Assembly (NCBI GenBank): GCA_001464125.1
Contig: LNEP01000003.1
Coordinates: 278,728 to 342,727 of the forward strand
Reading direction: 5' to 3'
Source of the DNA: Betaproteobacteria bacterium Ga0077540
Lineage (GTDB): Bacteria > Pseudomonadota > Gammaproteobacteria > Burkholderiales > Methylophilaceae
DNA length: 64,000 nt
In this document: piece after piece, positions 53,568-62,500 of the stretch
Layout: each line of letters starts with the position of its first letter
Numbering within the stretch: position 1 is the stretch's first letter
Translations under genes and position numbers: made by a program
Notes under the pieces: model-generated
What the model was told of the DNA's origin: nothing
Seen by the model: only the letters and a program-made list of their open reading frames with translations
Database searches by the model: none

Positions 53568-55481
53568 ATGAATTTCTATCGTCAATACATAGTGAAATGG
53601 CTCTCGTACGTTGCTATGATGCACGATGTCATCGTGGCATCTGTCGTTTGGTATTTTGCCTTTTTATTGCGGTTTAACTTTGCAATACCTGCCAATTTTA
53701 TTGATACGATTTGGCAATCATTGCCTGCGGTATTAGTGATTGAGTTCGCTTGTTTTGTATTGTTTGGTCTATATCGTGGTATGTGGCGCTTTGCCAGCAT
53801 CCCTGACCTTAAGCGAATTATCCGTGCAGTTACACTTTCGGCTTTAATCATCAGCTTTGCTAGCCTAATTGCACAGCCGCAAATCATCATTCCCCGCTCG
53901 GTGCTGATTCTGAATCCTCTACTATTAGTGCTTATCATGGGCGGCAGCCGTTTTACTTACCGCGCATGGAAAGAGCGTCGCCTGTTCAACCCGATTGTGC
54001 AGCAAGGTAAACCCATAATTGTGTTGGGTGTAGAAGAAGCGGCTATAAGCCTGATTAAAGAACTCACAAAAAGTCACGAATGGCGCGTAGTTGCCCTATT
54101 AGATGACAACAGACTGATGCACAACCGTGAATTTATGCATATTCGTGTAGAAGGTGCCATTGACGCGCTGCCGGAGATTGCGCAAAAGTATGATTGCGAG
54201 CATTGCATTATCGCCATGCCCTCCGCTAACCACTTAGCTAGAAAACATGCAGTCAATATTGCTAACAGTATCCAGATGGAAGTGTTAACGCTACCTGCCA
54301 TGAGTGATTTGATGAGTGGCAAGGTCAGCATTTCGCAAGTGCGTAAAGTGGATGTAGAAGACTTGCTAGGTCGCGACGTAGTTAATCTGGACAATGCCGG
54401 TTTAAGCAGCATGATTTCCGGCAACACAGTGTTAGTGAGTGGCGCAGCCGGCTCGATTGGTTCTGAACTATGCCGCCAAGTGTTGCTATATCAGCCCAAA
54501 AAACTGGTATGCGTTGATATTTCCGAGTACGCACTATACCTCTTACAGCAGGAGTTCACACAACGGAATACCAATACACAAATTCTATACATCGTTGCAG
54601 ATGTTAAGAATAGAACGCGTATGAATCATGTGCTACTAACACACCAACCCAAACTAGTGCTACATGCCGCCGCATATAAACATGTGCCGATGATGGAAGA
54701 CTTTAATGTCTCTGAAGCGCTAATGAATAATGCGTTTGGCACTTATCAATTTGCATGCGCCTGCCAAACTGCCCAAGTAGAAAAATTCGTACTCATTTCC
54801 ACAGACAAAGCAGTCAATCCTACCAATGTGATGGGCGCCAGCAAGCGCTTGGCCGAGCTAGTTTGTCAAAGCCTGCAGCCAAAGAAATCGGCTAAAAACA
54901 CGCCAAAAACACAGTTTATTACCGTGCGTTTTGGGAATGTACTGGGTAGCAGTGGCAGTGTGATTCCCAAATTCCGCGAGCAAATTGCCAGAGGTGGGCC
55001 CATTACCATTACCCACCCGGAAATTACCCGTTACTTTATGTCGATTCCAGAAGCGGCGCAGTTGGTGCTGCAAGCCGGTACCATGGGCAAAGGCGGTGAG
55101 ATTTTTGTATTGGACATGGGTGAGCCAGTCAAAATTATCGATTTAGCGCGCGACATGATTAAGCTATCCGGCCTGCATCATGAAGAAATCCGTATTGAGT
55201 TTACTGGCTTAAGGCCTGGCGAAAAACTCTACGAAGAGTTATTGGCCGATGACGAAAACACACTACCCACTAACCATGAAAAATTGCGGATTGCGCAAGC
55301 CCGTAGCGTCAGCGCAGCTTGGCTTGAGGACTTGTTGCATTGGCTGGAAAAAGTGCAGCAAATGACTGAGCACCAAGTTAAAGCGCAACTGAAAGATTGG
55401 GTGGAGGAGTATCAGCCTAACACCCTAACCACAGGTGAACCGCCACTGCTGGCGATTGAGCCATCACAAACTATCCATTGA
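53568..55481 (+). CDS. WbpM/CapD-type membrane nucleotide-sugar 4,6-dehydratase
   Basis: It dehydrates UDP-GlcNAc to the 4-keto-6-deoxy sugar, a precursor of QuiNAc, FucNAc or bacillosamine. Four membrane helices occupy about 1-115, a CoA-binding-like domain 140-260, then the dehydratase domain with GAAGSIGSELCRQ near 290 and STDKAVNPTNVMGASK near 415. The catalytic Tyr is replaced by Met (M-x3-K), as in WbpM itself. The 637-residue length fits. It follows the sugar transferase gene by 13 bp; the two form a plus-strand operon that ends at a hairpin at 55521. Confidence 0.93.
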   Translation: MNFYRQYIVKWLSYVAMMHDVIVASVVWYFAFLLRFNFAIPANFIDTIWQSLPAVLVIEFACFVLFGLYRGMWRFASIPDLKRIIRAVTLSALIISFASLIAQPQIIIPRSVLILNPLLLVLIMGGSRFTYRAWKERRLFNPIVQQGKPIIVLGVEEAAISLIKELTKSHEWRVVALLDDNRLMHNREFMHIRVEGAIDALPEIAQKYDCEHCIIAMPSANHLARKHAVNIANSIQMEVLTLPAMSDLMSGKVSISQVRKVDVEDLLGRDVVNLDNAGLSSMISGNTVLVSGAAGSIGSELCRQVLLYQPKKLVCVDISEYALYLLQQEFTQRNTNTQILYIVADVKNRTRMNHVLLTHQPKLVLHAAAYKHVPMMEDFNVSEALMNNAFGTYQFACACQTAQVEKFVLISTDKAVNPTNVMGASKRLAELVCQSLQPKKSAKNTPKTQFITVRFGNVLGSSGSVIPKFREQIARGGPITITHPEITRYFMSIPEAAQLVLQAGTMGKGGEIFVLDMGEPVKIIDLARDMIKLSGLHHEEIRIEFTGLRPGEKLYEELLADDENTLPTNHEKLRIAQARSVSAAWLEDLLHWLEKVQQMTEHQVKAQLKDWVEEYQPNTLTTGEPPLLAIEPSQTIH

Positions 55482-55520
55482 GCAAAATTGCTCTTTAATA
55501 TTAGGCGGTTATTGCTAATT

Positions 55521-55556
55521 ATGCGGTCATCCTGATTGGATGACCGCATGTCGTTT
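55521..55556 (+). terminator. Strong hairpin, probable terminator of the sugar transferase/WbpM operon
   Basis: ATGCGGTCATCC pairs perfectly with GGATGACCGCAT across a TGATT loop (55521-55549), followed by GTCGTTTATA. It lies 40 bp after the WbpM-type stop. The T run is short, but a perfect 12-bp stem is strong evidence. Confidence 0.75.
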
Positions 55557-55589
55557 ATAATATTGCACCTATTCTATCGTTAGTCATTT

Positions 55590-57497
55590 ATGCCTCATAT
55601 CACCCTTGATAACGCCAGCCTTGCATTTGGTCACCATGCCCTACTTGCCCAAGCTGCATTTCAGTTAGACCCCGGCGAGCGCGTTGGCTTGATTGGCCGC
55701 AATGGTGCGGGTAAGTCGAGCTTACTCAAAGCTATTGCCGGCACTATTAAATTAGATGATGGCACAGTGTGGCGCGCGCCCAATGTGCGTGTGGTATACG
55801 TACCGCAAGAGCCCGAGCTTGACAACACGCACACTGTCTTTGAAGCAGTGGCCGAAGGCTTGGGCAGCCTGCAGCAAACCATCATCGATTACCACCAAAC
55901 GACGCATGACATGGCCATGCCGGGTGCAGATATCGAAGCGTTAATGGACCATATGCAAGCGCTGCAACATGAAATGGATGCGCAAAATGGTTGGGCTGCA
56001 CAATCGCGGGTGGAGACTGTGCTTAGCAGGCTCAAACTGGATGCAGATGTCTTAGTTTCTACACTCTCTGGCGGCTGGCGTAAGCGCGTAGCACTTGGAC
56101 GTGCTTTGGTTGCAGAGCCCGAAGTATTGCTGCTTGATGAACCTACTAACCACCTAGATTTAGAAGCGATTGAATGGCTAGAAGATTTATTACTTGGCTT
56201 TGGTGGCAGTGTGCTGTTCATCACCCATGACCGTCGCTTTTTAGATAAATTGGCCACACGTATTACAGAGCTAGACCGTGGCAAACTCACAGACTTTGTA
56301 GGCAACTTCACCCAATACCAAATTAAAAAAGAAGAGTTGCTAGCTGTGGAAGAAACACATGCCGCCAAATTTGATAAGTTTTTAGCACAAGAAGAAGTAT
56401 GGATTCGCCAAGGCATTAAGGCACGTCGCACCAGAAATGAAGGTCGCGTTAGACGTCTAGAAGCTTTGCGTTTAGACCGTGCAGCTAGGCGCGAGCGCCA
56501 AGGTAATGTGAAGTTAAATCTAGATGCTGGCGAACGCAGTGGCAAGTTGGTCGCAGAACTCAATCAGGTAAATAAGTCTTATGGTGATAAAACACTGATT
56601 AAAAACTTTAGTACACGCATTTTACGTGGCGATAAAATTGGTTTGCTTGGGCCGAATGGTATCGGCAAATCCACTTTACTAAAACTCATTCTAGGAGAAA
56701 TAGAAGCTGATAGTGGCACCATTGAACGTGGCACCAAAATCAACGTTGCATACTTTGATCAAATGCGTGAACAACTCAATGAAGAGGCGAGCCTTGCAGA
56801 TACGATCAGCCCAGGCTCGGATTTTGTAGAAATTGGTAACGAGCGCAAGCACGTGATTAGTTATTTAGAAGACTTTTTGTTTCCACCACAACGCTCACGC
56901 TCTCCAGTAAAATCGCTGTCGGGCGGTGAACGTAACCGCCTATTGCTAGCGCGTCTATTTGCGCGCCCCGCCAACGTATTGGTATTAGATGAACCAACCA
57001 ATGACTTGGACATTGATACACTAGAACTGCTGGAGAGCCTGCTGCAAGACTATAGCGGCACCCTCTTTTTGGTCAGCCATGACCGCGCTTTTTTAGAAAA
57101 CACTGTCACCCAGGTGATTGCGTTTGAAGGCAATGGCATCTTGACTGAGTTTGGTGGTGGCTATGACGACTGGCAACGCTATACCACACAACGTTTGATC
57201 GAAAAAACCAATACTGCTAAGACCACTGTCGCACCAGTTGCTGTGGCTACCACAAGCAAACCCAATACTGCGCAAAAACTCAGCTTTAAAGAGCAAAAAG
57301 AATTGGATGCATTACCTGCAGAAATTGAACAGTTGGAAGCGGAACAAGCAAAAATTAATGATAGCTTGGCCGACCCCAACTTCTATCGCGACCATGCAGC
57401 AGACGTTAAACCTTTGCAAGTTAGGTTAGCGCAAATTGAAGCTGAGATTGAAAGCAAAATGGAGCGTTGGGAAGCGCTGGACAGCAAATCGAATTAG
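55590..57497 (+). CDS. uup: ABC-F family ATPase Uup
   Basis: A soluble protein with two fused ABC ATPase domains and no membrane part. ABC-F proteins act on ribosomes; Uup also affects transposon excision in E. coli. Domain 1 has GRNGAGKSS near residue 37, [13 protein letters not shown] near 160 and [11 protein letters not shown] near 180. Domain 2 has GPNGIGKST near 360 and [13 protein letters not shown] near 445. The C-terminal coiled coil (about 560-635, [13 protein letters not shown]) is the DNA-binding domain of Uup. Its last 4 bp overlap the convergent YkgJ-type gene. Confidence 0.93.
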   Translation: MPHITLDNASLAFGHHALLAQAAFQLDPGERVGLIGRNGAGKSSLLKAIAGTIKLDDGTVWRAPNVRVVYVPQEPELDNTHTVFEAVAEGLGSLQQTIIDYHQTTHDMAMPGADIEALMDHMQALQHEMDAQNGWAAQSRVETVLSRLKLDADVLVSTLSGGWRKRVALGRALVAEPEVLLLDEPTNHLDLEAIEWLEDLLLGFGGSVLFITHDRRFLDKLATRITELDRGKLTDFVGNFTQYQIKKEELLAVEETHAAKFDKFLAQEEVWIRQGIKARRTRNEGRVRRLEALRLDRAARRERQGNVKLNLDAGERSGKLVAELNQVNKSYGDKTLIKNFSTRILRGDKIGLLGPNGIGKSTLLKLILGEIEADSGTIERGTKINVAYFDQMREQLNEEASLADTISPGSDFVEIGNERKHVISYLEDFLFPPQRSRSPVKSLSGGERNRLLLARLFARPANVLVLDEPTNDLDIDTLELLESLLQDYSGTLFLVSHDRAFLENTVTQVIAFEGNGILTEFGGGYDDWQRYTTQRLIEKTNTAKTTVAPVAVATTSKPNTAQKLSFKEQKELDALPAEIEQLEAEQAKINDSLADPNFYRDHAADVKPLQVRLAQIEAEIESKMERWEALDSKSN

Positions 57498-57814
57498 TTC
57501 TCTGCTGCAATAGCAGGCAAACGGTGAATAGCGCGTGCGCGATTACATGCTTCGCTGCCTGCATTAAACTCTCGGCAAGTGCTTGAACGCAGCGCATAAA
57601 TGTTGCAACTGACTTGCTTGCCGACCTCGCCTTCTAGCGCAATACAATGCACAGGATTTTTCTCAGTGCCTTGCATACAGACGTGATGAGGACTAATCGC
57701 TTGCGTAAGCGCTTGCGGCACAGTGCCTGATGGATGCGCATCGGTCTCTGCCCAATAGAAAGAAACCCTGAACGCTGCACAACAGGCACCACAAGATAAA
57801 CAATGTTGCGACAT
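57494..57814 (-). CDS. YkgJ-family cysteine cluster protein
   Basis: A small protein of 106 residues with the YkgJ-type cysteine pattern: CLSCGACC at 5-12, then C near 46, C near 57 and the stretch [11 protein letters not shown] near 72-83. The cluster probably binds zinc or iron; the function of the family is not established. The gene lies 25 bp after a tRNA-Arg gene on the same strand and has no obvious Shine-Dalgarno sequence. Confidence 0.85.
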   Translation of the reverse strand: MSQHCLSCGACCAAFRVSFYWAETDAHPSGTVPQALTQAISPHHVCMQGTEKNPVHCIALEGEVGKQVSCNIYALRSSTCREFNAGSEACNRARAIHRLPAIAAEN

Positions 57815-57839
57815 CGCCGCCCCAAAAGAAATTGAAACT

Positions 57840-57915
57840 TGGCGCCCCCGGCACGAATCGAACGTGTGACCCTCCCCTTAGGAGGGGGATGCTCTATCCA
57901 CTGAGCTACGGGGGC
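57840..57915 (-). tRNA. tRNA-Arg (anticodon CCT)
   Basis: The minus strand folds into a full cloverleaf of 76 bases including an encoded CCA end. Acceptor stem GCCCCCG pairs with CGGGGGC, D-arm GCTC/GAGC, anticodon stem TCCCC/GGGGA with loop CTCCTAA (anticodon CCT), T-arm with the TTCGAAT loop. It decodes the rare Arg codon AGG. tRNA genes are frequent integration sites, but no integrase or repeat of its 3' end is visible nearby. Confidence 0.97.
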
Positions 57916-58017
57916 GAAAACGTTATTTTCTCATAGAATCTGATTTTTCAGATTAGACAAATTTCGCGGTTCGTATCAAAATCAATATCAGTTCAAATTA
58001 TTAAGGCAGGTGAAAAC

Positions 58018-58554
58018 ATGTTGTTAAAAATAGTATTTTATAGTGCAGTCGTTGTGTTAGCTTATTGGGGCTACCGTCATTTCAGCACACCTAGCCATCA
58101 ATTAGCGGTTGGTCAAGTTGCACCCTATTTTGATTTGGAAGACACCAAGGGTGAGCACATTAATTTGCATCAATTTAAAGGACAGTGGTTGGTGCTGTAT
58201 TTTTACCCCAAGAACGATACGCCAGGCTGCACCAAGGAAGCATGTAACTTTCGCGATGACATGCACAAGTTGGAAAAGCTGGGTGCTAAGGTGGTGGGCG
58301 TAAGTGTGGATGACAAACAGTCACATGTTGCCTTTAGCAAAAAGTACAATCTACCCTTTCCACTGTTGGCTGATGTAGACGGCAAGGTTGCGGATGCCTA
58401 TGGTGCATTAACTTCTATTGGCCCTGTCAAAATGGCCAAACGCTATACGTTCTTAATCGACCCAAATAGTAATATTGCCAAAACTTACTTTAACGTCGAG
58501 GCCTCAAAACACTCGCAAGAAATTATTGATGACTTGCAAGAATTAAAGAGCTAA
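58018..58554 (+). CDS. Membrane-anchored peroxiredoxin (PrxQ/BCP family)
   Basis: A thiol peroxidase that reduces peroxides. An N-terminal hydrophobic helix (about 3-20) anchors or exports it, unlike cytoplasmic BCP. The thioredoxin-fold domain has the active site TPGCTKEACNFRD near 66-78, with the peroxidatic Cys in PGC and a second Cys five residues later as resolving Cys of the PrxQ type. The predicted place is the periplasmic side of the inner membrane. It lies between the tRNA and the SCO1 gene on the plus strand and could protect against H2O2 made by the oxidase downstream. Confidence 0.88.
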   Translation: MLLKIVFYSAVVVLAYWGYRHFSTPSHQLAVGQVAPYFDLEDTKGEHINLHQFKGQWLVLYFYPKNDTPGCTKEACNFRDDMHKLEKLGAKVVGVSVDDKQSHVAFSKKYNLPFPLLADVDGKVADAYGALTSIGPVKMAKRYTFLIDPNSNIAKTYFNVEASKHSQEIIDDLQELKS

Positions 58555-58803
58555 TAAACTCCATTGATTTTCTTCAACACCCCCAAATACTTCTGAATTG
58601 CGATTGTTTAATCCATTGCAAATCAAGTAACTAATCCAATCCAAGTTATACAGATCCGCCCGATAGCTCTACTGGGCTATTGAGCAGATAGCCTCTCGCC
58701 CATAATATGCACACAATGAACTGAGTGCTTATTGCTCTGCACAAACAAGCCCTCAGTGTTTCGATCTTTATTCATTCATCTTCGAGTTAACTAAGTGGAC
58801 TGT

Positions 58804-59454
58804 ATGAAAAATAGCAGCACGGCGTCTATCCATTACACCACCAGAAGCTGCTTAAGCGCAGCGAAGTTGAATGTGCTCACTCATTTGATGGTGGGTCTAA
58901 TTATTGGCGCGTGCTCCTATTGTGCCCAGGCCGCTACCGACGCCACCAGTTTTTACTCAAATTTTGCAAATCTAACTTTTAAAAATCAGCACAACCAAGC
59001 CTTTAACACTGCCAAATTAACGCAAAAAGTGGTGCTGTTTAACTTCATTTACACGCAGTGCGCAACAGTTTGCTCGGTTCAAACCAAAGCACTGGTAGAT
59101 GTAGTCAATGCACTACCAAACGACATCAGGTCCAAAGTGGCGCTTGTGTCAGTCTCGCTTGACCCGCTAAATGACACCCCGACAAAGCTTGCCGCCTTTG
59201 CAAAACAAAACCATGCGGATTTCAACAATTGGCATTTCATTACTAGCACACCAGGCGATGTTAAAACCTTGTCAGACCGTTTAAAGCTGTTTGGAGCTAA
59301 TAAGAAAACCAGCGAGACTGCGGTGCGCCCCAATGATCACATTACCCATTTATGGTTAGTGGACAACAAGGGACGCTTGATTATGCGCTATCTGGGAAAC
59401 CCTATTGATAAGTCGCGCCTTGCAAGGGAAATGGAACAACTGAGTAATCTTTAA
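58804..59454 (+). CDS. SCO1/SenC-family copper chaperone, secreted
   Basis: A thioredoxin-fold copper protein, normally used to load copper into cytochrome oxidase. The N-terminus holds an unusually long signal region (hydrophobic part about 25-45). The copper motif is CATVC (CxxxC) with a distal His in DHITHLWLVD, and both fit the SCO family. The start at 58804 is preferred over a GTG three codons upstream. No cytochrome oxidase gene is near; the next gene, 80 bp downstream, encodes a copper radical oxidase, so this protein may help to load its copper. That partnership is inferred from position. Confidence 0.88.
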   Translation: MKNSSTASIHYTTRSCLSAAKLNVLTHLMVGLIIGACSYCAQAATDATSFYSNFANLTFKNQHNQAFNTAKLTQKVVLFNFIYTQCATVCSVQTKALVDVVNALPNDIRSKVALVSVSLDPLNDTPTKLAAFAKQNHADFNNWHFITSTPGDVKTLSDRLKLFGANKKTSETAVRPNDHITHLWLVDNKGRLIMRYLGNPIDKSRLAREMEQLSNL

Positions 59455-59533
59455 GAGTTACTCCCAAATTGGGGATGGTTGAAGATTAAGCTTGGGAAGA
59501 AAATAGATTATCCGAAAGAATGTGAGTCAAAAC

Positions 59534-62500
59534 ATGTATGCCATCACCTCAAAAATACTGATGAATCAGGACAATACGCGTAAATTGGTCAACAGCACCC
59601 TTCGCGCTGTAAGTAATCGAAAAGTGGTCGCCAGCATGTTGATTTTCTCCATGCTCACACTGGATGTGCCGATGATGCATCAGATAGAGGCAGCCGATGT
59701 GGATCCAGCGCGCTGGGTCACTGTGCCTGTCAAGGCTGACCCCATGATGCAAGGGCTGACTATTCCGGCAGATGCCCCCACCAAAGGCATGTGGTCATCA
59801 GTAAAATCATGGCCATTAAATGGTTTACACGCAGCCATCTTACCCGATGGAAAAGTGCTCAGTTATGGTTCAAACTTGAACGGTGACGAGCAGAATGGTC
59901 GTTATTTTGACCTATGGGATCCAACATTGGGATTCGCAAGTAACAGCCACCAAACCACATACCGTGCTCAGCAACAAGACAGTTTTTGTTCTAATTCCAC
60001 CTACTTAACAGATGGAAGAATGATAATATCTGGCGGGAATGGGGGCAAGACAACGACCATCTACACCCCATCCACTAACAGCGTTCAAACAGCCTCATAT
60101 AATCTTGCGCTTGATCGTTGGTATTCCACCTTAATTAACCTGCCAGACGGCAGACCAATTATGCTTGGCGGTATGGTGCCATATGCAGAGGGGATGGTTG
60201 ATAATCCAGATTTAGCAATCACCCAAGGTCTGGCCTCTATGACTCCAGAAGTTTTAGAGCCCACAGGTTGGCGCTCACTGTTTGGTGCATATAGTCGTGA
60301 AGCTTTTGGCCCTGATTATTTACGCACTTCGTTTCCAAGAGCTTTCGTAGCACCTAATGGTCAAATATTCGGCATTTCAGCTGAGAAAATGTGGTATTTG
60401 GACGCCAATGGAAATGGGAGTATCAATGTTGTAGGTAATTTTAAAACCCCCTACAGTGCACAATCTCCAAATAACGTAGGTGCAACCAATACGGCAGTAA
60501 TGTATGCCCCAGGCAAAATACTTGTGGTTGGTGGCAACGGAGCGTGGGTGGGTCAAGATCTACCAGCAAGCAACATGGCTACGTCAGTTGATATTAACGG
60601 TGTCACCCCAGTGCTTACCGAGCAACCACGCATGACATTTCCTCGCCGCTTCCCAAATTCAATTGTTTTGCCAAACGGTCAAGTGGTTGTCACAGGCGGC
60701 TCGAGATTTGGCAATAGCAATGGTGCAAACAGTGTATTTTCAGCAGAAATTTGGGATCCTGCCACAGGGGCATGGACGCTGGGTGCAAACGCAGCTATTT
60801 TTAGAGGATATCACTCAACGACGGTTCTGTTGACAAATGGTGCTGTTTTATCGCTTGCTGGTGGCGCACCCGGGCCAGTTACTAACACGAATGCTGAAGT
60901 CTATTATCCTCCTTATTTATTCAGCAACACTGCCAATGGTCCACAATTAGTTGCTCGCCCAGTTATTCAAGCAATTAGCGGACTGGCATATGATCACGAA
61001 GCGCCGATTCAGATGGACATGTCTAATACTGATAGCATCTCTCAACTAGTGCTGATTGGGATAAGCAAGGCCACACATGCTTTTAACACTGGTCAACGCC
61101 GTATTCCGCTCACGTTTTCACAAGAAAGTAACCGTCTCACCGCAACCACACCCAATGCCAATCTTACACCGCCTGGCTATTACCAAGTGGTTGCAATCAA
61201 TTCAAACGGAGTGCCTTCCCTAGGCACTATCGTGGCAATTGGTCAAAATGTAGCTCCACCAAATGTACCAACAACGCCGTACGACCCACCAGTAATTAAC
61301 GGTCAAATAGACGCGCCTATCATCAGTTCTGGAGGTACAGCAAGTTATAATGTAACAGCATTATCAAACACCACATATAGCTGGAATTTTGGCGACGGTA
61401 GTCCGGATACGCCTTACAATGCAAATCCAGCAGTAAGTCACACATTCCCGCAACCTGGTGCTTATGTTGTTACACTCAGCGCGCGCGATTCAGCAGGTCT
61501 TATTTCAAGACGTACTTTTTTACAAGCTGTAGCAACTAACAAAACAGCAAAAAATCCTAGTAACTCCACTCCAATCACGGTAGAGAATCGCAGTGGTAAT
61601 CCGTCGAGAGTTTGGGTTGTGAATCCAGACAACGACTCAGTTAGTGTACTTGACGAATCAACGAATGAACTTATCGCCTCTATTGATGTGGGCATTTCAC
61701 CTCGAACCATTGCAGTGGCTCCGGATGGACGGATTTGGGTTACCAACAAGAAAAGCACGACCATTTCTATTATTAGCCCGACGACATTATCTGTTGTCCA
61801 AACACTAGCATTGCCACGCGCATCACAACCGCATGGTTTGGCGTTCGATCCAAATGGAGTCAGTGCATTTGTCGCACTTGAAGCTACCGGTCAACTAATC
61901 AAACTAAATGCAAGCACAGGCGTTCAACAAGGCATAGTCAATGTTGCACCTAATGTGAGACACGTCGCAATTAATGCTGATGCCTCGATGGTACTAGTAT
62001 CTCGCTTTATTTCCCCAACAGCATCAGGGGAAGGTACAGCCGTAATTGATACGTCTAATGCCGGTGGTGAGGTGATAGCGGTTAATGCCAACACCCTGCA
62101 AGTGACGACCACAGTGAAATTGGCTCACAGTGATAAAGGCGACACGCCCACTCAAGGTAGTGGTTTACCAAACTACCTTGCAGCGCCAGTCATTTCACCA
62201 GATGGAACAATGGCATGGGTCCCATCTAAACAAGATAATATCAAGCGTGGATTACTACGCAACGGTCTTCAATTGGACTTCCAAAATACTGTTCGAGCAA
62301 TTAGCTCACGTATTAACATGACCACACTCAGCGAAGACTATTTACGTCGTATTGACCATGACAATGCGAGCCTAGCATCAGCTGCCGCCTATCACCCTAG
62401 TGGGGTATATGGTTTTATCGCGTTGGAGACAAGCCGTCAAGTAGCGGTGATAGATACGATAGGAGGTAGGGAGTTATTTAGGTTAGAAGTTGGCCGAGCC

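Noticed and set aside
57840..57915. tRNA-Arg as attachment site of a genomic island
   Set aside because: No integrase gene and no direct repeat of the tRNA 3' end seen within the window.
58555..58794. Possible structured RNA before the SCO1 gene (ACTGAG/CTCAGT pair and other short stems)
   Set aside because: Stems are short and do not form a known riboswitch fold; likely an ordinary leader region.
59549..59752. Minus-strand open frame of 67 codons
   Set aside because: It lies wholly inside the start of the large oxidase gene, which has strong domain evidence on the plus strand.
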